Shown here one piece after another: positions 16,281 to 25,109 of a stretch of 64,000 nt of DNA (position 1 is its first letter; each line of letters starts with the position of its first letter). Under the pieces are notes generated by a model. That model did not search any database. It was not told the DNA's origin and was given only the letters and a program-made list of their open reading frames with translations. Location: assembly GCF_017377775.1 (NCBI RefSeq), contig NZ_JAFVLN010000015.1, forward strand, positions 185,209 to 249,208. Reading direction: 5' to 3'. The DNA is from Streptomyces sp. VRA16 Mangrove soil (GTDB lineage Bacteria > Actinomycetota > Actinomycetes > Streptomycetales > Streptomycetaceae). A program made the translations under genes and the position numbers.

Positions 16281-17668
16281 CAGCGGGCACCTCCGAGCGG
16301 CAGGGTGGCGAGAACGCCGGGCAGTTGTTCGCGGTCGAGCCGGACCAGGTTGGTGCGCACCTGCCGGGCGGCGCGCTCCAAGTCGCGCCGCGCCGTGGTC
16401 AGTTCGGTGTCGCTGCGGCCGGTGATGCGCATGTGGCCGGTCATCGTCACGTCCTGCTGGTCGCCGGGGGCCAGGGTCAGGCTGAACGTCGTCGCGAGCG
16501 CGGGTACCGACGTCAGCTGGGCGATCAGCTGGGGCAACTGGATGGTGGCGGCGCCCAGTTGGGGCCAGCGGCGCACCCAGTACGTGGTGTGTCTGCGGTT
16601 GTCGCAGCGCCAGCTGCGGCTGGACTCCTCGGTGCGGCGCTGCGGCGCCTCGCTCCGGCCGGCCTGCGCGGTCACCATCGGGTTGGCGCACGCGGACGTG
16701 GCGACGGCGGAGACCAGCTCCTCCTCGGAGAGCACGCTGGCCCGGAACCCGGCGCCGGTCAGCCGGCTGGAGAGGTGCTCGGCGACGCGCGCCAGGCACT
16801 TCTGCGCGCCGACCACGCCGCCGCCGCGGGCCGCGACGGCCTCCGGGCACAGCTCGGGGTCGAGCTTCAGGGCGATCCAGGTGATGCGGACGGCGGGCGA
16901 GCCCGTCTGCGCCTGCAACGGCGCGTAGTTGCTCACCGCCACCGACTGCTGCGGCAGGTGCAGCGCGGGCGCGGGCTGCGTGTGCAGCACGACCTGCGCC
17001 GACTCCAGGCGGATGTCGTCCACCGCGAGCGCGTCGCGCACCAGGGCGATCGGCAGCGGCCTGCGGCTGCGCTCGGCGCGCAGCGCGGTGGCGTCCGACT
17101 CGACCTGGAGCACCGCGGTCATGAAGCCGCCGTCGCCGACCATGCCGATGGGGCGCTGGTCGCGGTCGTCCCCGCGGTTGTGGCTGTAGGTGCGCAGGCT
17201 CGGGTCGCACTCCACGGCGGGCGCGAGCCCCGGCTCGGTGCCCGGCGGCACCGGCGTGCTCGCCGCCTGGCGTCTGCGGGTGCGCAGCGCGAGCACGCTG
17301 CCCAGCCACTGCGGCAGGGAGCGCCCCCGGCGACGTACCAGGGCGAGCACCAGCAGGATCGCGGCGACCGCGCCCGTGGCCATCAGCGCGACCGTGCCGA
17401 TCACCCAGCCGACGACCACCAGGGCCGCCGCCAGCTCGATCATCACCAGGCGCTGGACGGCGAAGGAACCACCGCGGCCGGAACGCGACTTCAAATGCGG
17501 AGTGACCGGACCACTGAAAGGCGCTGCCCCATTCCCGCTGCCCGGCGTACGGGAATTCCGTGCAGGATTGTGTGGCATGTGTGAAGGGGGCGGGGATACC
17601 GGCTGAGAACGGTCACCCGATCGTGACCTCGATTGCGTCCGCGATCGAGTCCGCGCTGCGGAAGCCAT
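16280..17668 (-). CDS. eccE: Type VII secretion membrane protein EccE
   Basis: About 462 residues. A basic, Ser/Pro-rich N-terminus is followed by two adjacent membrane helices near 72-115 (VMIELAAALVVVGWVIGTVAL and GAVAAILLVLALV) and a large soluble domain of EccE type (PLPIALVRDALAVDDIRLESAQVVLHTQ near 205-235, ITWIALKLDPELCPEAVAARGG near 270). EccE sits at the periphery of the T7SS membrane complex. ATG at 17668 or the GTG at 17671 just before it both follow GGGGGG at 17678-17683; the frame is open further upstream without a good start. Divergent from eccB. Confidence 0.88.
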   Translation of the reverse strand: MASAARTRSRTQSRSRSGDRSQPVSPPPSHMPHNPARNSRTPGSGNGAAPFSGPVTPHLKSRSGRGGSFAVQRLVMIELAAALVVVGWVIGTVALMATGAVAAILLVLALVRRRGRSLPQWLGSVLALRTRRRQAASTPVPPGTEPGLAPAVECDPSLRTYSHNRGDDRDQRPIGMVGDGGFMTAVLQVESDATALRAERSRRPLPIALVRDALAVDDIRLESAQVVLHTQPAPALHLPQQSVAVSNYAPLQAQTGSPAVRITWIALKLDPELCPEAVAARGGGVVGAQKCLARVAEHLSSRLTGAGFRASVLSEEELVSAVATSACANPMVTAQAGRSEAPQRRTEESSRSWRCDNRRHTTYWVRRWPQLGAATIQLPQLIAQLTSVPALATTFSLTLAPGDQQDVTMTGHMRITGRSDTELTTARRDLERAARQVRTNLVRLDREQLPGVLATLPLGGAR

Positions 17669-17920
17669 CACTCCAAACCCCCCGAACTCTCCCGAAATCC
17701 CATGCGCAAAGGCTCCTTGAAAGGGCCCGAGCGGCCCCTTGGAAGGCCTCAGCACCCTACCCGTGCCACACGCACAACGTCGTAACAGGCATAGTAGGGG
17801 CCGGGTCTGACAGCCACGGCAGCCGAGGCGACGCAGCCGGAAGCCGCGAGCGGATGGTCGGCCCACTGAAGACGGGGGAATTCGCCCCCACGGCTCCGCA
17901 CGGGGAGAGAGCGGACACAG

Positions 17921-19477
17921 ATGGCATCACGGCGGGACGAACTCAACGCCTACACCTTCGCGAAGCGGCGCACGCTGGCGTCCTTTCTGCAGCCCTCTCC
18001 TTCGGGCTCCGAGGAAGGCGCTCCCAAGCCGCTGCGCGCGGTCCTTCCGGGCACGATCCTCGGCGTGGTGATCCTCGCCGTCTTCGGCGCGATCGGCATG
18101 TTCTCCCCCGCGGCGGCACCGGGCTGGAAGGAGCCGTACCAGAACGTCATCGTGGCGAGCAAGTCCACCACCCGCTACGTGATCATGGAGACGGGCAAGA
18201 AGAAGCAGGCCCAGCTCCACCCGGTCCTCAACATGGCGTCCGCGAAGCTCCTGCTCGCCGACAACCGCCAGGACAGCGTGATGACCGTCGAGGAGTCGGT
18301 GCTCGACAGCGGCAAGATCCCGCACGGCGTCACGGTCGGCATCCCCTACGCCCCCGACCGCCTGCCCTCCGCGGAGGAGGCCGGGGCGGAGAAGCGCTGG
18401 ATGGTCTGCCAGCGCCCCACCAGCGGCGGCGAGGTCCAGCAGGCGACGTTCGTGCTCGGCAAGAACGACCGCGCGAAGGCCGACAACACGAACCGGCTCG
18501 GTGGCGGCGAGCTGATGTACGTCGTCTCCGACGACAAGCAGAAGACCGAGTACATCGTCGACGCGAGCGGCAGCAAGTACGAGCTGTCCGCCAAGAGCCC
18601 CGCCGAGAAGCAGCAGTTGCTGCGCGCGCTCAACGCCTACGGCAAGACCCCGGAGAAGGTCTCCGACGCCTGGCTGGCGACCCTGCACGGCGGCAGCAGC
18701 CCGATCGCCTTCCCGGCCTTCACCGACACCCCCGGCGCCGCGTCCCGCAACAACGGTTCGCTGAGCGCGGCGGACAACAAGGTGGGCAAGGTCCTCGTCA
18801 CGGAGAGCGCCACGCGCGAGGTGCAGTACTACGTGGTCCTGGCGGACCGCATCGCGTCGGTCACCCCGTTCACGGCGCAGCTGCTGCTGGCGAGCCCGAC
18901 CCTGTCGGCGGTCAACTCGACCAGTGAGGCCCAGAAGGTGGCCCTCGGCCAGATCGTCACCGACGGCACGCCGTTCGCGGGTGACAAGAAGTGGCCCGAG
19001 CACCAGGCGAAGACGGTCAACAACGCGTCGCCGACGGTGACCGACGGCCGCAACGTCATCTGCAACACCCTGCGCGGCGTCGGCGACGGGAACGCCACGA
19101 CGCTCAGCACCTGGGCGGGCAACGACTTCCCGGTCGCCCTCGCCACCGGCTCCTCCAGCACCTACGTCACCCCCGGCTCCGGCCAGCTCTTCCGTCAGGT
19201 CCAGGGCACCGACACCTCCGGCGGCGTCTTCCTCGTCACCGACACCGGTCTGCGGTACGCGCTGCAGTCCAACAGCGACGGCGACGCCAAGGGCACGGGG
19301 GTCGACGCCTCGCAGAAGGACATCCAGAAGGACCTCCTGCAGCAGTCGAGGATCGCCCAGACCCGGCTCGGGTACGCGAAGACGAAGGCGACCGACATCC
19401 CGATCGAGTGGTCCAAGCTCCTGCCCACCGGCCCGGTCCTGTCCACCGGCGCGGCCCGCCAGCCGCAGGGTTCCTAG
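17921..19477 (+). CDS. eccB: Type VII secretion protein EccB
   Basis: 518 residues. The start MASRRDELNAYTFAKRRTLASFL is the typical EccB N-terminus; a single membrane helix lies near 42-63 (VLPGTILGVVILAVFGAIGMF), followed by a large extracytoplasmic repeat domain including GKILVTESATREVQYYVVL-like and ICNTLRGVGDGN segments (residues about 300 and 375). EccB is a core subunit of the T7SS membrane complex with its bulk outside the membrane. ATG at 17921. mycP follows after 30 bases, so the two are probably one operon, as in other actinobacteria. Confidence 0.95.
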   Translation: MASRRDELNAYTFAKRRTLASFLQPSPSGSEEGAPKPLRAVLPGTILGVVILAVFGAIGMFSPAAAPGWKEPYQNVIVASKSTTRYVIMETGKKKQAQLHPVLNMASAKLLLADNRQDSVMTVEESVLDSGKIPHGVTVGIPYAPDRLPSAEEAGAEKRWMVCQRPTSGGEVQQATFVLGKNDRAKADNTNRLGGGELMYVVSDDKQKTEYIVDASGSKYELSAKSPAEKQQLLRALNAYGKTPEKVSDAWLATLHGGSSPIAFPAFTDTPGAASRNNGSLSAADNKVGKVLVTESATREVQYYVVLADRIASVTPFTAQLLLASPTLSAVNSTSEAQKVALGQIVTDGTPFAGDKKWPEHQAKTVNNASPTVTDGRNVICNTLRGVGDGNATTLSTWAGNDFPVALATGSSSTYVTPGSGQLFRQVQGTDTSGGVFLVTDTGLRYALQSNSDGDAKGTGVDASQKDIQKDLLQQSRIAQTRLGYAKTKATDIPIEWSKLLPTGPVLSTGAARQPQGS

Positions 19478-19507
19478 GCGTACGGGCACGGGAGACGGGA
19501 TCAACTC

Positions 19508-20815
19508 ATGCGACAGGCACAGCACTTGACGCACACACGACGTCGTCCCTGGCGCCTTCCGGGGCGGCTCGGGGCGCTGTCCCGGGCGGCGTCGCTCGTG
19601 ACCGCGGCGACGGCCCTGACGGCGGCGGCGACGGTGACCACCACGTTCCTGCTGCCCGCGCCCGAGGCGGCCGCGGCGGACCAGTGCGAGTTCGGCAAGA
19701 CCACGTACAAGGGGAACCCCTGGTCGCTCCAGCGGGTGAACCTGGATGAGCTGTGGCAGGAGGCGACCGGCAAGAACGTCAAGGTCGCCGTCATCGACAC
19801 CGGTGTGGCCGTCAACAACCCGCAGCTCAAGTCGGCCGTGGACGCGAAGGACGGCAAGAACCTCCTGCCCAGGAAGATCAAGGGCGAGGCGAACCAGGAG
19901 TGGGGCAACGCGTCCGGCACCACGGACACCGTCGGCCACGGCACCCGGGTCGCCGGCATCATCGCCGCGCGCAAGGGCAAGGACACCGGGTTCCGCGGTC
20001 TCGCCCCCGACGCCAAGATCATCCCGATCAAGCAGAACGACGCGGAGGGCACCGGCACCGCCGCCACCCTGGCCCTGGCGATCCGGCACGCCATCGCGGT
20101 GCGCGCCGACGTCATCAACATCTCGCAGGACACGTCCAACGCGGCGAAGCCCGACCCCGATCTGCAGCGCGCGGTCGACGAGGCCCTGGCGAAGGGCATC
20201 GTGGTCGTGGCCTCCGCGGGCAACGACGGCATGGGCGGCAAGGCGGGCCGCACCTACCCGGCGTCGTACGAGGGCGTCCTCGCCGTGGCCGCCTCCGACC
20301 GCAACAACGAACGCGCCGCCTTCTCCCAGGCCGGCGACTGGGTCGGGGTCGCGGCGCCCGGCGTCGACATGGTCTCCACCGTCCCGCAGGGCGGCCAGTG
20401 CTCCGACAACGGCACCAGCTTCTCCGCCCCGTACGTGGCCGCGGTGGCGGCCCTGCTGAAGGAGAAGCACGGCGACTGGTCCGCCGCCCAGATCGTCGCC
20501 CAGATCGAGCAGACCGCGGAGCGCTCGGCGCCCGGCAAGGACGACTTCGTCGGCTGGGGCGTCGTCGACCCGGTGGCGGCCCTCACCAAGGACGACCACC
20601 CGATCGAGTCGCCCAGCCCCGAGGCCGCGGGCCCGCAGGCCGAGGCCCCCGCGGTCCCCGGGCTCCACTTCGGCGAGACCGCCGACGAGCGCAACTCCCG
20701 GATGGCCACGTACGCGGCCGTGGGCGCGGTCGTGCTGGTGGTCGGCCTGGCGGGCACGGCCGTGGCGGTCCGGGACGCCCGGCGGCGCAGCGGGCGGGTC
20801 CGGGGCGAGGCGTGA
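19508..20815 (+). CDS. mycP: Mycosin, T7SS-associated subtilisin-like protease (first copy)
   Basis: 435 residues. N-terminal signal peptide (about 25-57, cleavage near AAAADQ), subtilase domain with catalytic Asp97 (VAVIDTG), His144 (GHGTRVAG), Asn239 (AGND) and Ser304 (NGTSFSAPYVAA), then a Pro-rich linker and a C-terminal membrane helix near 377-397 with a basic tail. Mycosins stabilise the T7SS complex and cleave some substrates on the outer face. Located 30 bp after eccB. A second mycosin lies at 29451-30731. Confidence 0.95.
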   Translation: MRQAQHLTHTRRRPWRLPGRLGALSRAASLVTAATALTAAATVTTTFLLPAPEAAAADQCEFGKTTYKGNPWSLQRVNLDELWQEATGKNVKVAVIDTGVAVNNPQLKSAVDAKDGKNLLPRKIKGEANQEWGNASGTTDTVGHGTRVAGIIAARKGKDTGFRGLAPDAKIIPIKQNDAEGTGTAATLALAIRHAIAVRADVINISQDTSNAAKPDPDLQRAVDEALAKGIVVVASAGNDGMGGKAGRTYPASYEGVLAVAASDRNNERAAFSQAGDWVGVAAPGVDMVSTVPQGGQCSDNGTSFSAPYVAAVAALLKEKHGDWSAAQIVAQIEQTAERSAPGKDDFVGWGVVDPVAALTKDDHPIESPSPEAAGPQAEAPAVPGLHFGETADERNSRMATYAAVGAVVLVVGLAGTAVAVRDARRRSGRVRGEA

Positions 20816-21001
20816 CCCCGTTGCGCAACCTTTCGATCACCTTTCTACAAAGGCGGGGCCGGGATTGCCCGAACTCTCGGCGATGAAGTGAAGATTTTCG
20901 GGGGGTCGCTCAAAGGTTCCGGGGAGTAATGGGCGGGGTCGATCACGGCCGTGCGACGGGCGGGATACGCGCCGTTTGCGGCCAGTAAGCTTTTGCACCC
21001 C

Positions 21002-21071
21002 CACTGCATGTGAACCACTGCATGTGAACCACTGCATGTGAACCACTGCATGTGAACCACTGCATGTGAAC
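21002..21071. repeat. Five perfect tandem copies of a 14-bp repeat
   Basis: The unit CACTGCATGTGAAC is repeated five times without any mismatch and ends 23 bases before the lipoprotein ATG at 21095. Each unit has the inner palindrome TGCA/GCATG. The array could be an iterated protein-binding site or a contingency repeat affecting the promoter; nothing else occupies this gap. Confidence 0.95.
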
Positions 21072-21094
21072 CAATTCCCCGGAAGGGACCCCCC

Positions 21095-21445
21095 ATGCGC
21101 AATACCCGTATGTCCGCAGTCACTTGGAGCCTCGCGGCCGTCACCGCCGGAGCGTTCCTCGCGGGTTGCTCGGGCTCGGTGAGCGTGGGCAGCACCGACC
21201 CCAAGATCTCCAAGGGCAAGCTCGGCGACACGGTCGCCGAGAAGCTCGCAGCCACGACCGGCCGGGCGAAGCCCGACGTCACGTGCCCCGAGGACCTCAC
21301 CGGCAAGGTCGGCACGACCACCCGCTGCACGCTCACGGCGGACGACGGCAGCACGCTGGGCATCACGGTCAAGGTGACGTCGGTCAGCGGAAAGAACATC
21401 AACTTCGACATCAAGGCCGACGAAACGGCCTCTCCGGCGAAGTGA
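21095..21445 (+). CDS. DUF4333 lipoprotein
   Basis: 116 residues. Lipoprotein signal with lipobox LAGC (Cys25) after a hydrophobic stretch, then a small domain of the DUF4333 type: VAEKLAATTGRAKPDVTCPEDLTGKVGTTTRCTL with two cysteines, and a final beta strand pair. Exported and lipid-anchored. ATG at 21095 follows GGAAGGGACC. Immediately downstream of the tandem 14-bp repeats. Role unknown; DUF4333 proteins are small envelope lipoproteins of actinobacteria. Confidence 0.88.
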   Translation: MRNTRMSAVTWSLAAVTAGAFLAGCSGSVSVGSTDPKISKGKLGDTVAEKLAATTGRAKPDVTCPEDLTGKVGTTTRCTLTADDGSTLGITVKVTSVSGKNINFDIKADETASPAK

Positions 21446-21617
21446 CTCACCCTCAATCGGCACGCCCCCGTACAGGGTTGACGGCCGATTCGTGAAAGGC
21501 GAGTGAGAGAAGGATTCCGGGTGCGCACGCGGTGATAGCGTTCCCGGGCTCGGCGCCGTTCTGATGGTGCGGCGCCGGTGAAGTCGAGTTGAAGAGAGTG
21601 GGAGCGGGGGATTCGCC

Positions 21618-21923
21618 GTGGGAGTCGATCTCGGAGTGGGGCCGCAGACCTTGAAAAAGGGTGCGGGTGACCTTCTTGAAGTCCTTGAGCCGGTGAAAAA
21701 GGTCGACCTGGAAGAGCCGGGCAAGGCAGGCGACGATCTCGGTGACGAGGACGCGGCCAAGGCGCTGTCCACGTTCTGCGCCACCTGGGAGATGGGCGCC
21801 GGGTTCCTGAACGACTGTGCGGCGGAACTGGCGAGCGGCCTGAACTCGGCCGACAAGGATCTCGACGCGACGGACCAGGCGATCCGTGACGCGGTCAATT
21901 CGGTGAAGACGGACCTGGGTTAG
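21618..21923 (+). CDS. WXG100-like small helical protein (T7SS cargo partner candidate)
   Basis: 101 residues, two predicted helices: about 10-28 and 45-95, no signal peptide. It lacks a strict WxG but has TWEMGAGFL in the central turn. GTG at 21618. It is followed after 19 bp by a large protein with a WKG-type helical N-terminus, the arrangement expected of a small secretion partner and its effector. No enzyme motif. I infer a chaperone or co-secreted role from position and fold only. Confidence 0.7.
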   Translation: MGVDLGVGPQTLKKGAGDLLEVLEPVKKVDLEEPGKAGDDLGDEDAAKALSTFCATWEMGAGFLNDCAAELASGLNSADKDLDATDQAIRDAVNSVKTDLG

Positions 21924-21942
21924 AGGCGGGGGACGCGTAACC

Positions 21943-23232
21943 ATGGGCGGCAACAGGCTGGGGTGGACGCACGACCCCAAGGATCTCGTTCCGGGCGATG
22001 TCGAGAAGCTGGGACAGGTCTCCACCACGCTCAACGGCTGGTCCACCAAGTTCGACGGTGTCGGGAACGGTCTGCGCGACCTGAAGATCCCCGGCTGGAA
22101 GGGCCAGGCCAGCGACGCGTTCTGGCCCACGCTCGCCAAGGAGAAGAGCAACTGGTACCTCGCCGCGGACGCCATGTCGGACGCGGCGAAGGCGATCACC
22201 TCGTACTCCACCACTCTGCACTGGGCCCAGCAGCAGGCCCAGACCGCCATCACCAAGTGGGACGGCGGGGACCATGAGGGCGCGGAGCAGGTCCTGGAAG
22301 CCGCGAAGAAGCAGCTGAAGACCGAGGCCGGCACGCTGGCGAAGAAGCTCGGGGAGCTCGCCGGCGACGGGAAGGGCAGCCCCAAGTGGCTTGCGCAGGC
22401 CAAGGACTGGGTCGAGAGCAAGCAGTGGGCCGCTGACCACTCCGTGGGCAAGACCAGCCAGAACTACTGGCAGTGGGAGAAGCAGAGGTCCCTGGTCACG
22501 GACGAGAGCCCCTGGAACCAGAACAAGGAGTGGGGCAAGGACGCCGACGGCAACTGGTTCATCAGGGACAAGTCGGCCGAGCCGGACGGCGGCGACCCGG
22601 CGGACCCGACCACGGCGGGCTCCAAGACCGACAAGACCATCAAGATCGCCGAGTGGCAGGGAAACGCCGACGTCTGGTCGGTCGGCACCTCGAAGTCGGG
22701 CACGGTGGGGGGCGTCGACCTGAAGGGCGGCATGGGTCTGTCGACGCTCGGTGTCGACGGCAGTGCCAACCTCGGCGTCGTCAACGGTCAGTTCCAGGCC
22801 GGCGCTTCGGGAACCGCATACTTGGCACAGGCCTCCGCGAAGGGCAGTGCCGAGTACGGCATCGTCGCCGCGCAGGCCGAAGGCAAGGCGTTCGTCGGTG
22901 CCGACGCCAACGCGAACGTCTCGGTCGGCAAGGACGGCGTCCATGCCGGAGCGGAGGCGTTCGCCGGGGCCAAGGCCACCGGTACCGTCTCCGGCGACGT
23001 CGGCGGTGTCGGCGCCGGTGTGACCGGCGAGGCCTGGGCCGGTGTGGGCGCGTCCGCCCATGCCGACCTGGGCATGAAGGACGGCAAGTTCACCATCGGC
23101 GGTGATGTGGGTGTGGGCCTGGGACTCGGGGGCAAGGTGTCCTTCGACGTCACGGTCGACCCCGGCAAGGTGGTCGACTCGGTCGAGGATGCCGCCGACT
23201 GGGTGGGGGACACCTGGGACTCCGTCTTCTAG
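21943..23232 (+). CDS. Putative T7SS-secreted effector with Gly/Ala-rich C-terminal domain
   Basis: 429 residues. Residues 1-150 are helical with a WKG turn (IPGWKGQASDAFWPTLA near 49-65), like the T7SS-export domain of Streptomyces secreted proteins. Residues 150-235 are polar and Trp-rich. Residues about 240-405 are a regular alternation of Gly/Ala/Ser/Val with repeated phrases such as GKAFVGADANANVSVG and GEAWAGVGASAHADLG, giving a repetitive beta-like domain, ending VSFDVTVDPGKVV and a short amphipathic tail. There is no Sec signal. I recall similar C-termini in other Streptomyces T7SS proteins of unknown action; pore formation is a possibility, not shown. Confidence 0.75.
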   Translation: MGGNRLGWTHDPKDLVPGDVEKLGQVSTTLNGWSTKFDGVGNGLRDLKIPGWKGQASDAFWPTLAKEKSNWYLAADAMSDAAKAITSYSTTLHWAQQQAQTAITKWDGGDHEGAEQVLEAAKKQLKTEAGTLAKKLGELAGDGKGSPKWLAQAKDWVESKQWAADHSVGKTSQNYWQWEKQRSLVTDESPWNQNKEWGKDADGNWFIRDKSAEPDGGDPADPTTAGSKTDKTIKIAEWQGNADVWSVGTSKSGTVGGVDLKGGMGLSTLGVDGSANLGVVNGQFQAGASGTAYLAQASAKGSAEYGIVAAQAEGKAFVGADANANVSVGKDGVHAGAEAFAGAKATGTVSGDVGGVGAGVTGEAWAGVGASAHADLGMKDGKFTIGGDVGVGLGLGGKVSFDVTVDPGKVVDSVEDAADWVGDTWDSVF

Positions 23233-23268
23233 CCCACGACAACGTTCATCGAAGGATTGTGATCCACC

Positions 23269-23790
23269 ATGGCGACGACGTTGCCGATCAAGATCTCCTT
23301 TTCGCTGCCCGACGGCTGGCAGGCCGCACCGCCGGACGAGGTGGGAGCGCCGGGCGTCGCGTTCGTCGCGCTCCACCCCGCCTCGGTGGACGGCGGATTC
23401 ACGGCGAACATCACCATCGCCGGAGAGATGCGCAACGACGGCGCCACGCTGTCGCAGATCGCCGACGAGTCGGTGCCGCGGCTGTCCCAGGCCGGGACCG
23501 TGCGCGTGCTGAAGAAGGCCGAAGTGGGGACGCCGGACATCCCCGGCCTGACGGACGCCCCCGGAATCGTGCAGAACCTGGTCCTGTCCACCACTTTGCA
23601 CGGTGAGCCCGTGGAGCTGTGCCAGAGCCAGGTCTACCTCGGCATGGAGGACGTGAAGAATCCGTCGAAGCGCGCGCTCATCGAACTCATCCTCACCGCG
23701 AAGCGCGGCCAGCTGGACGAAGTGATCGAAGATTTCAAGGCTTTCCTGAGGACGGTCCGGCCGGCCGAGGCCGAGGAGCCCGGCGCCTGA
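23269..23790 (+). CDS. Conserved protein of LpqN/DcrB-like fold, partner of the T7SS-secreted protein
   Basis: 173 residues, no signal peptide. It starts with a beta-rich pattern ISFSLPDGWQAAPP, then FVALHPASVDGGFTANITIAGEM and a C-terminal helix LDEVIEDFKAFLRTVRP. The opening 'LPxGW' strand and the 'FxANI' strand recall the Mog1/PsbP/LpqN-type fold, in which some mycobacterial members are linked to secretion. It lies 36 bp after the putative effector, so a chaperone, immunity or assembly role for it is plausible. Its stop codon forms part of a terminator shared with the convergent gene. Confidence 0.65.
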   Translation: MATTLPIKISFSLPDGWQAAPPDEVGAPGVAFVALHPASVDGGFTANITIAGEMRNDGATLSQIADESVPRLSQAGTVRVLKKAEVGTPDIPGLTDAPGIVQNLVLSTTLHGEPVELCQSQVYLGMEDVKNPSKRALIELILTAKRGQLDEVIEDFKAFLRTVRPAEAEEPGA

Positions 23791-23805
23791 CGTCCACCGT
23801 CAGGC
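23785..23805. terminator. Hairpin spanning both stop codons of convergent genes
   Basis: GCCTGAC and GTCAGGC pair around a 7-base loop. The left arm contains the TGA of the upstream gene and the right arm the TGA of the convergent minus-strand gene (9 bp apart), so one hairpin serves both. Confidence 0.6.
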
Positions 23806-24516
23806 AGAGGTCCAGACGTGGGCCGGAATCCGGTCCAGTACGTCACAGAGGTAGCCGAGCTTCTCTTCGGCCGCCGCGGGCGACAGGGTGCCGGAGTACC
23901 AGGTGAACACCTTGTCGCCGCGCAGTGCGATCCGTGACGTCTCGGCACGGGGGTCCGACAGCAGGAAAGGCACGAGATCGCCGCTGAGGACACTTCTGGC
24001 AAACCCCTCGTCCTGGGACGCGATCCGGAATCGCTCGTCGAATTCGGATACACCGAGCTGAACCCTTGTGCGGCGATCCATCACCGAGTCCAGCATGTCC
24101 GGCCGGAAGATTTCCACGGCCGGCGCCGTGCCGGGTGTCGCCATGATGAAGACCGACTCGATGATGAGGTTCCTGCGGGCTGCGGCCTCACCGCCGGACA
24201 TGGGGTTGTTGTACCGGTACTCGAAGTACTTGAAGGCGCGGCCGCGGAATTCACCGGTGGTGTAGTGCCAGGCGCTCAGATTGCTGCCGGAACCGGGGAA
24301 CGGGGGCGCTCCGCAGTACTGATCGATCTCGCCGCGCACCCTCGGGGCGTAAGACCAGCCGCGCTCCGGGGCGATCCGGGCGAGATCGGCGTAATCGGCC
24401 GTGATGCGCTCACGTTCTTTACGGCCGCGCCTGGAGACGACGAAGACGACGGCGAAGATGCCCGCGACGAACGCGAAAAGGAGCACCTTCACCAGAATGC
24501 CCACCAGTTGATCCAT
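23800..24516 (-). CDS. Membrane-anchored protein of unknown function
   Basis: 238 residues. One N-terminal membrane helix (KVLLFAFVAGIFAVVFVVSRR, residues 10-31) followed by a basic turn and a cytoplasmic domain of about 200 residues with LARIAPERGWSYAPRVRGEIDQYCG, WHYTTGEFRGRAFKYFEYRY, and KVFTWYSGTL. No enzyme motif. It is the last intact gene of a minus-strand operon starting at 26618. A shortened, broken relative lies just upstream at 24530-24819, showing that this gene was duplicated. Confidence 0.85.
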   Translation of the reverse strand: MDQLVGILVKVLLFAFVAGIFAVVFVVSRRGRKERERITADYADLARIAPERGWSYAPRVRGEIDQYCGAPPFPGSGSNLSAWHYTTGEFRGRAFKYFEYRYNNPMSGGEAAARRNLIIESVFIMATPGTAPAVEIFRPDMLDSVMDRRTRVQLGVSEFDERFRIASQDEGFARSVLSGDLVPFLLSDPRAETSRIALRGDKVFTWYSGTLSPAAAEEKLGYLCDVLDRIPAHVWTSA

Positions 24517-24529
24517 GCCTCCACCCTAA

Positions 24530-24819
24530 GGCCCGCGCAGGCCAGGTGGGGACGGGCCCCAGCTTCCCGTCATCGGTCTGTGTGGGCACGGTGCCCCGGT
24601 ACCAGGTGAACAGCGTGGCGGCGCCGCTGACATGGCGGTGTTCGAAGAACACAAAGGAACACCTGCGGAATTCACCCGTGGTGTGATGGCGGGCGACAAG
24701 ACCCGCCCCCGGTCATTCTTCTTTCGCCCGTGGCGGGTCAGCAGGAAGACGGTGACGAAGACTCCGGCCACGAACGCGAAGAGGAGTACATTCACCACAA
24801 TCTCGACGAATTGAGGCAC
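24530..24819 (-). pseudogene. Decayed, internally deleted duplicate of the membrane-anchored protein gene
   Basis: GTG at 24819 begins a copy of the neighbour's N-terminus (VEIVVNVLLFAFVAGVFVTVFLL then a basic GRKK turn). After about 36 codons the match stops. In another frame further along appear RHHTTGEFRRCSFVFFEHRH and LFTWYRGTV, matching WHYTTGEFRGRAFKYFEYRY and VFTWYSGTL of the intact gene but brought together by a deletion of about 100 codons. The frame then runs on without the original end. Deletions plus frameshift make this a pseudogene. Confidence 0.75.
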
Positions 24820-25109
24820 GGCCCCACCCTGAGGGCGCGCCTGGCCCCGGCGCGAATTCCCCTTGCTGACACACATGTGCACGCACCACTGCGGCCTCGG
24901 CCGGACTTGAAGCGTGCCCAGCGTGACCGGCAGCGTGCTCTCCTTGAAGCACCCCAATTGCCCCGGAAGGCACCGTCGCACACGGTGGAGACAGAGGCGG
25001 CGGACGACCTTGCGTCTCCGGCGGGCTCGTCGTTCGAGCAGCCGGAAAGAAGCAGGAGCCCGGCCGCCGCCCCGACTGCCGACCGCAACAGGGGAATGCC
25101 CTGGCTCAT
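24792..25109 (-). pseudogene. Decayed, internally deleted duplicate of the upstream lipoprotein gene
   Basis: ATG at 25109 overlaps the upstream lipoprotein stop (ATGA). The first 60 residues look intact: signal, lipobox LSGC (Cys24), then SVSTVCDGAF matching AARVCNGLF of the upstream gene. Directly after, a shifted frame reads GQLGCFKESTLPVTLG, matching GQLAKSMGCTEESRLPVAP near the end of the intact protein. About 165 codons are therefore missing and the frame is broken, leaving an Arg-rich nonsense tail to 24792. A short secreted lipopeptide could still be made. Confidence 0.7.

Noticed and set aside
21002..21071. CRISPR array or replication origin iterons at the 14-bp repeats
   Set aside because: No spacers; no replication initiator gene or AT-rich unwinding zone nearby.
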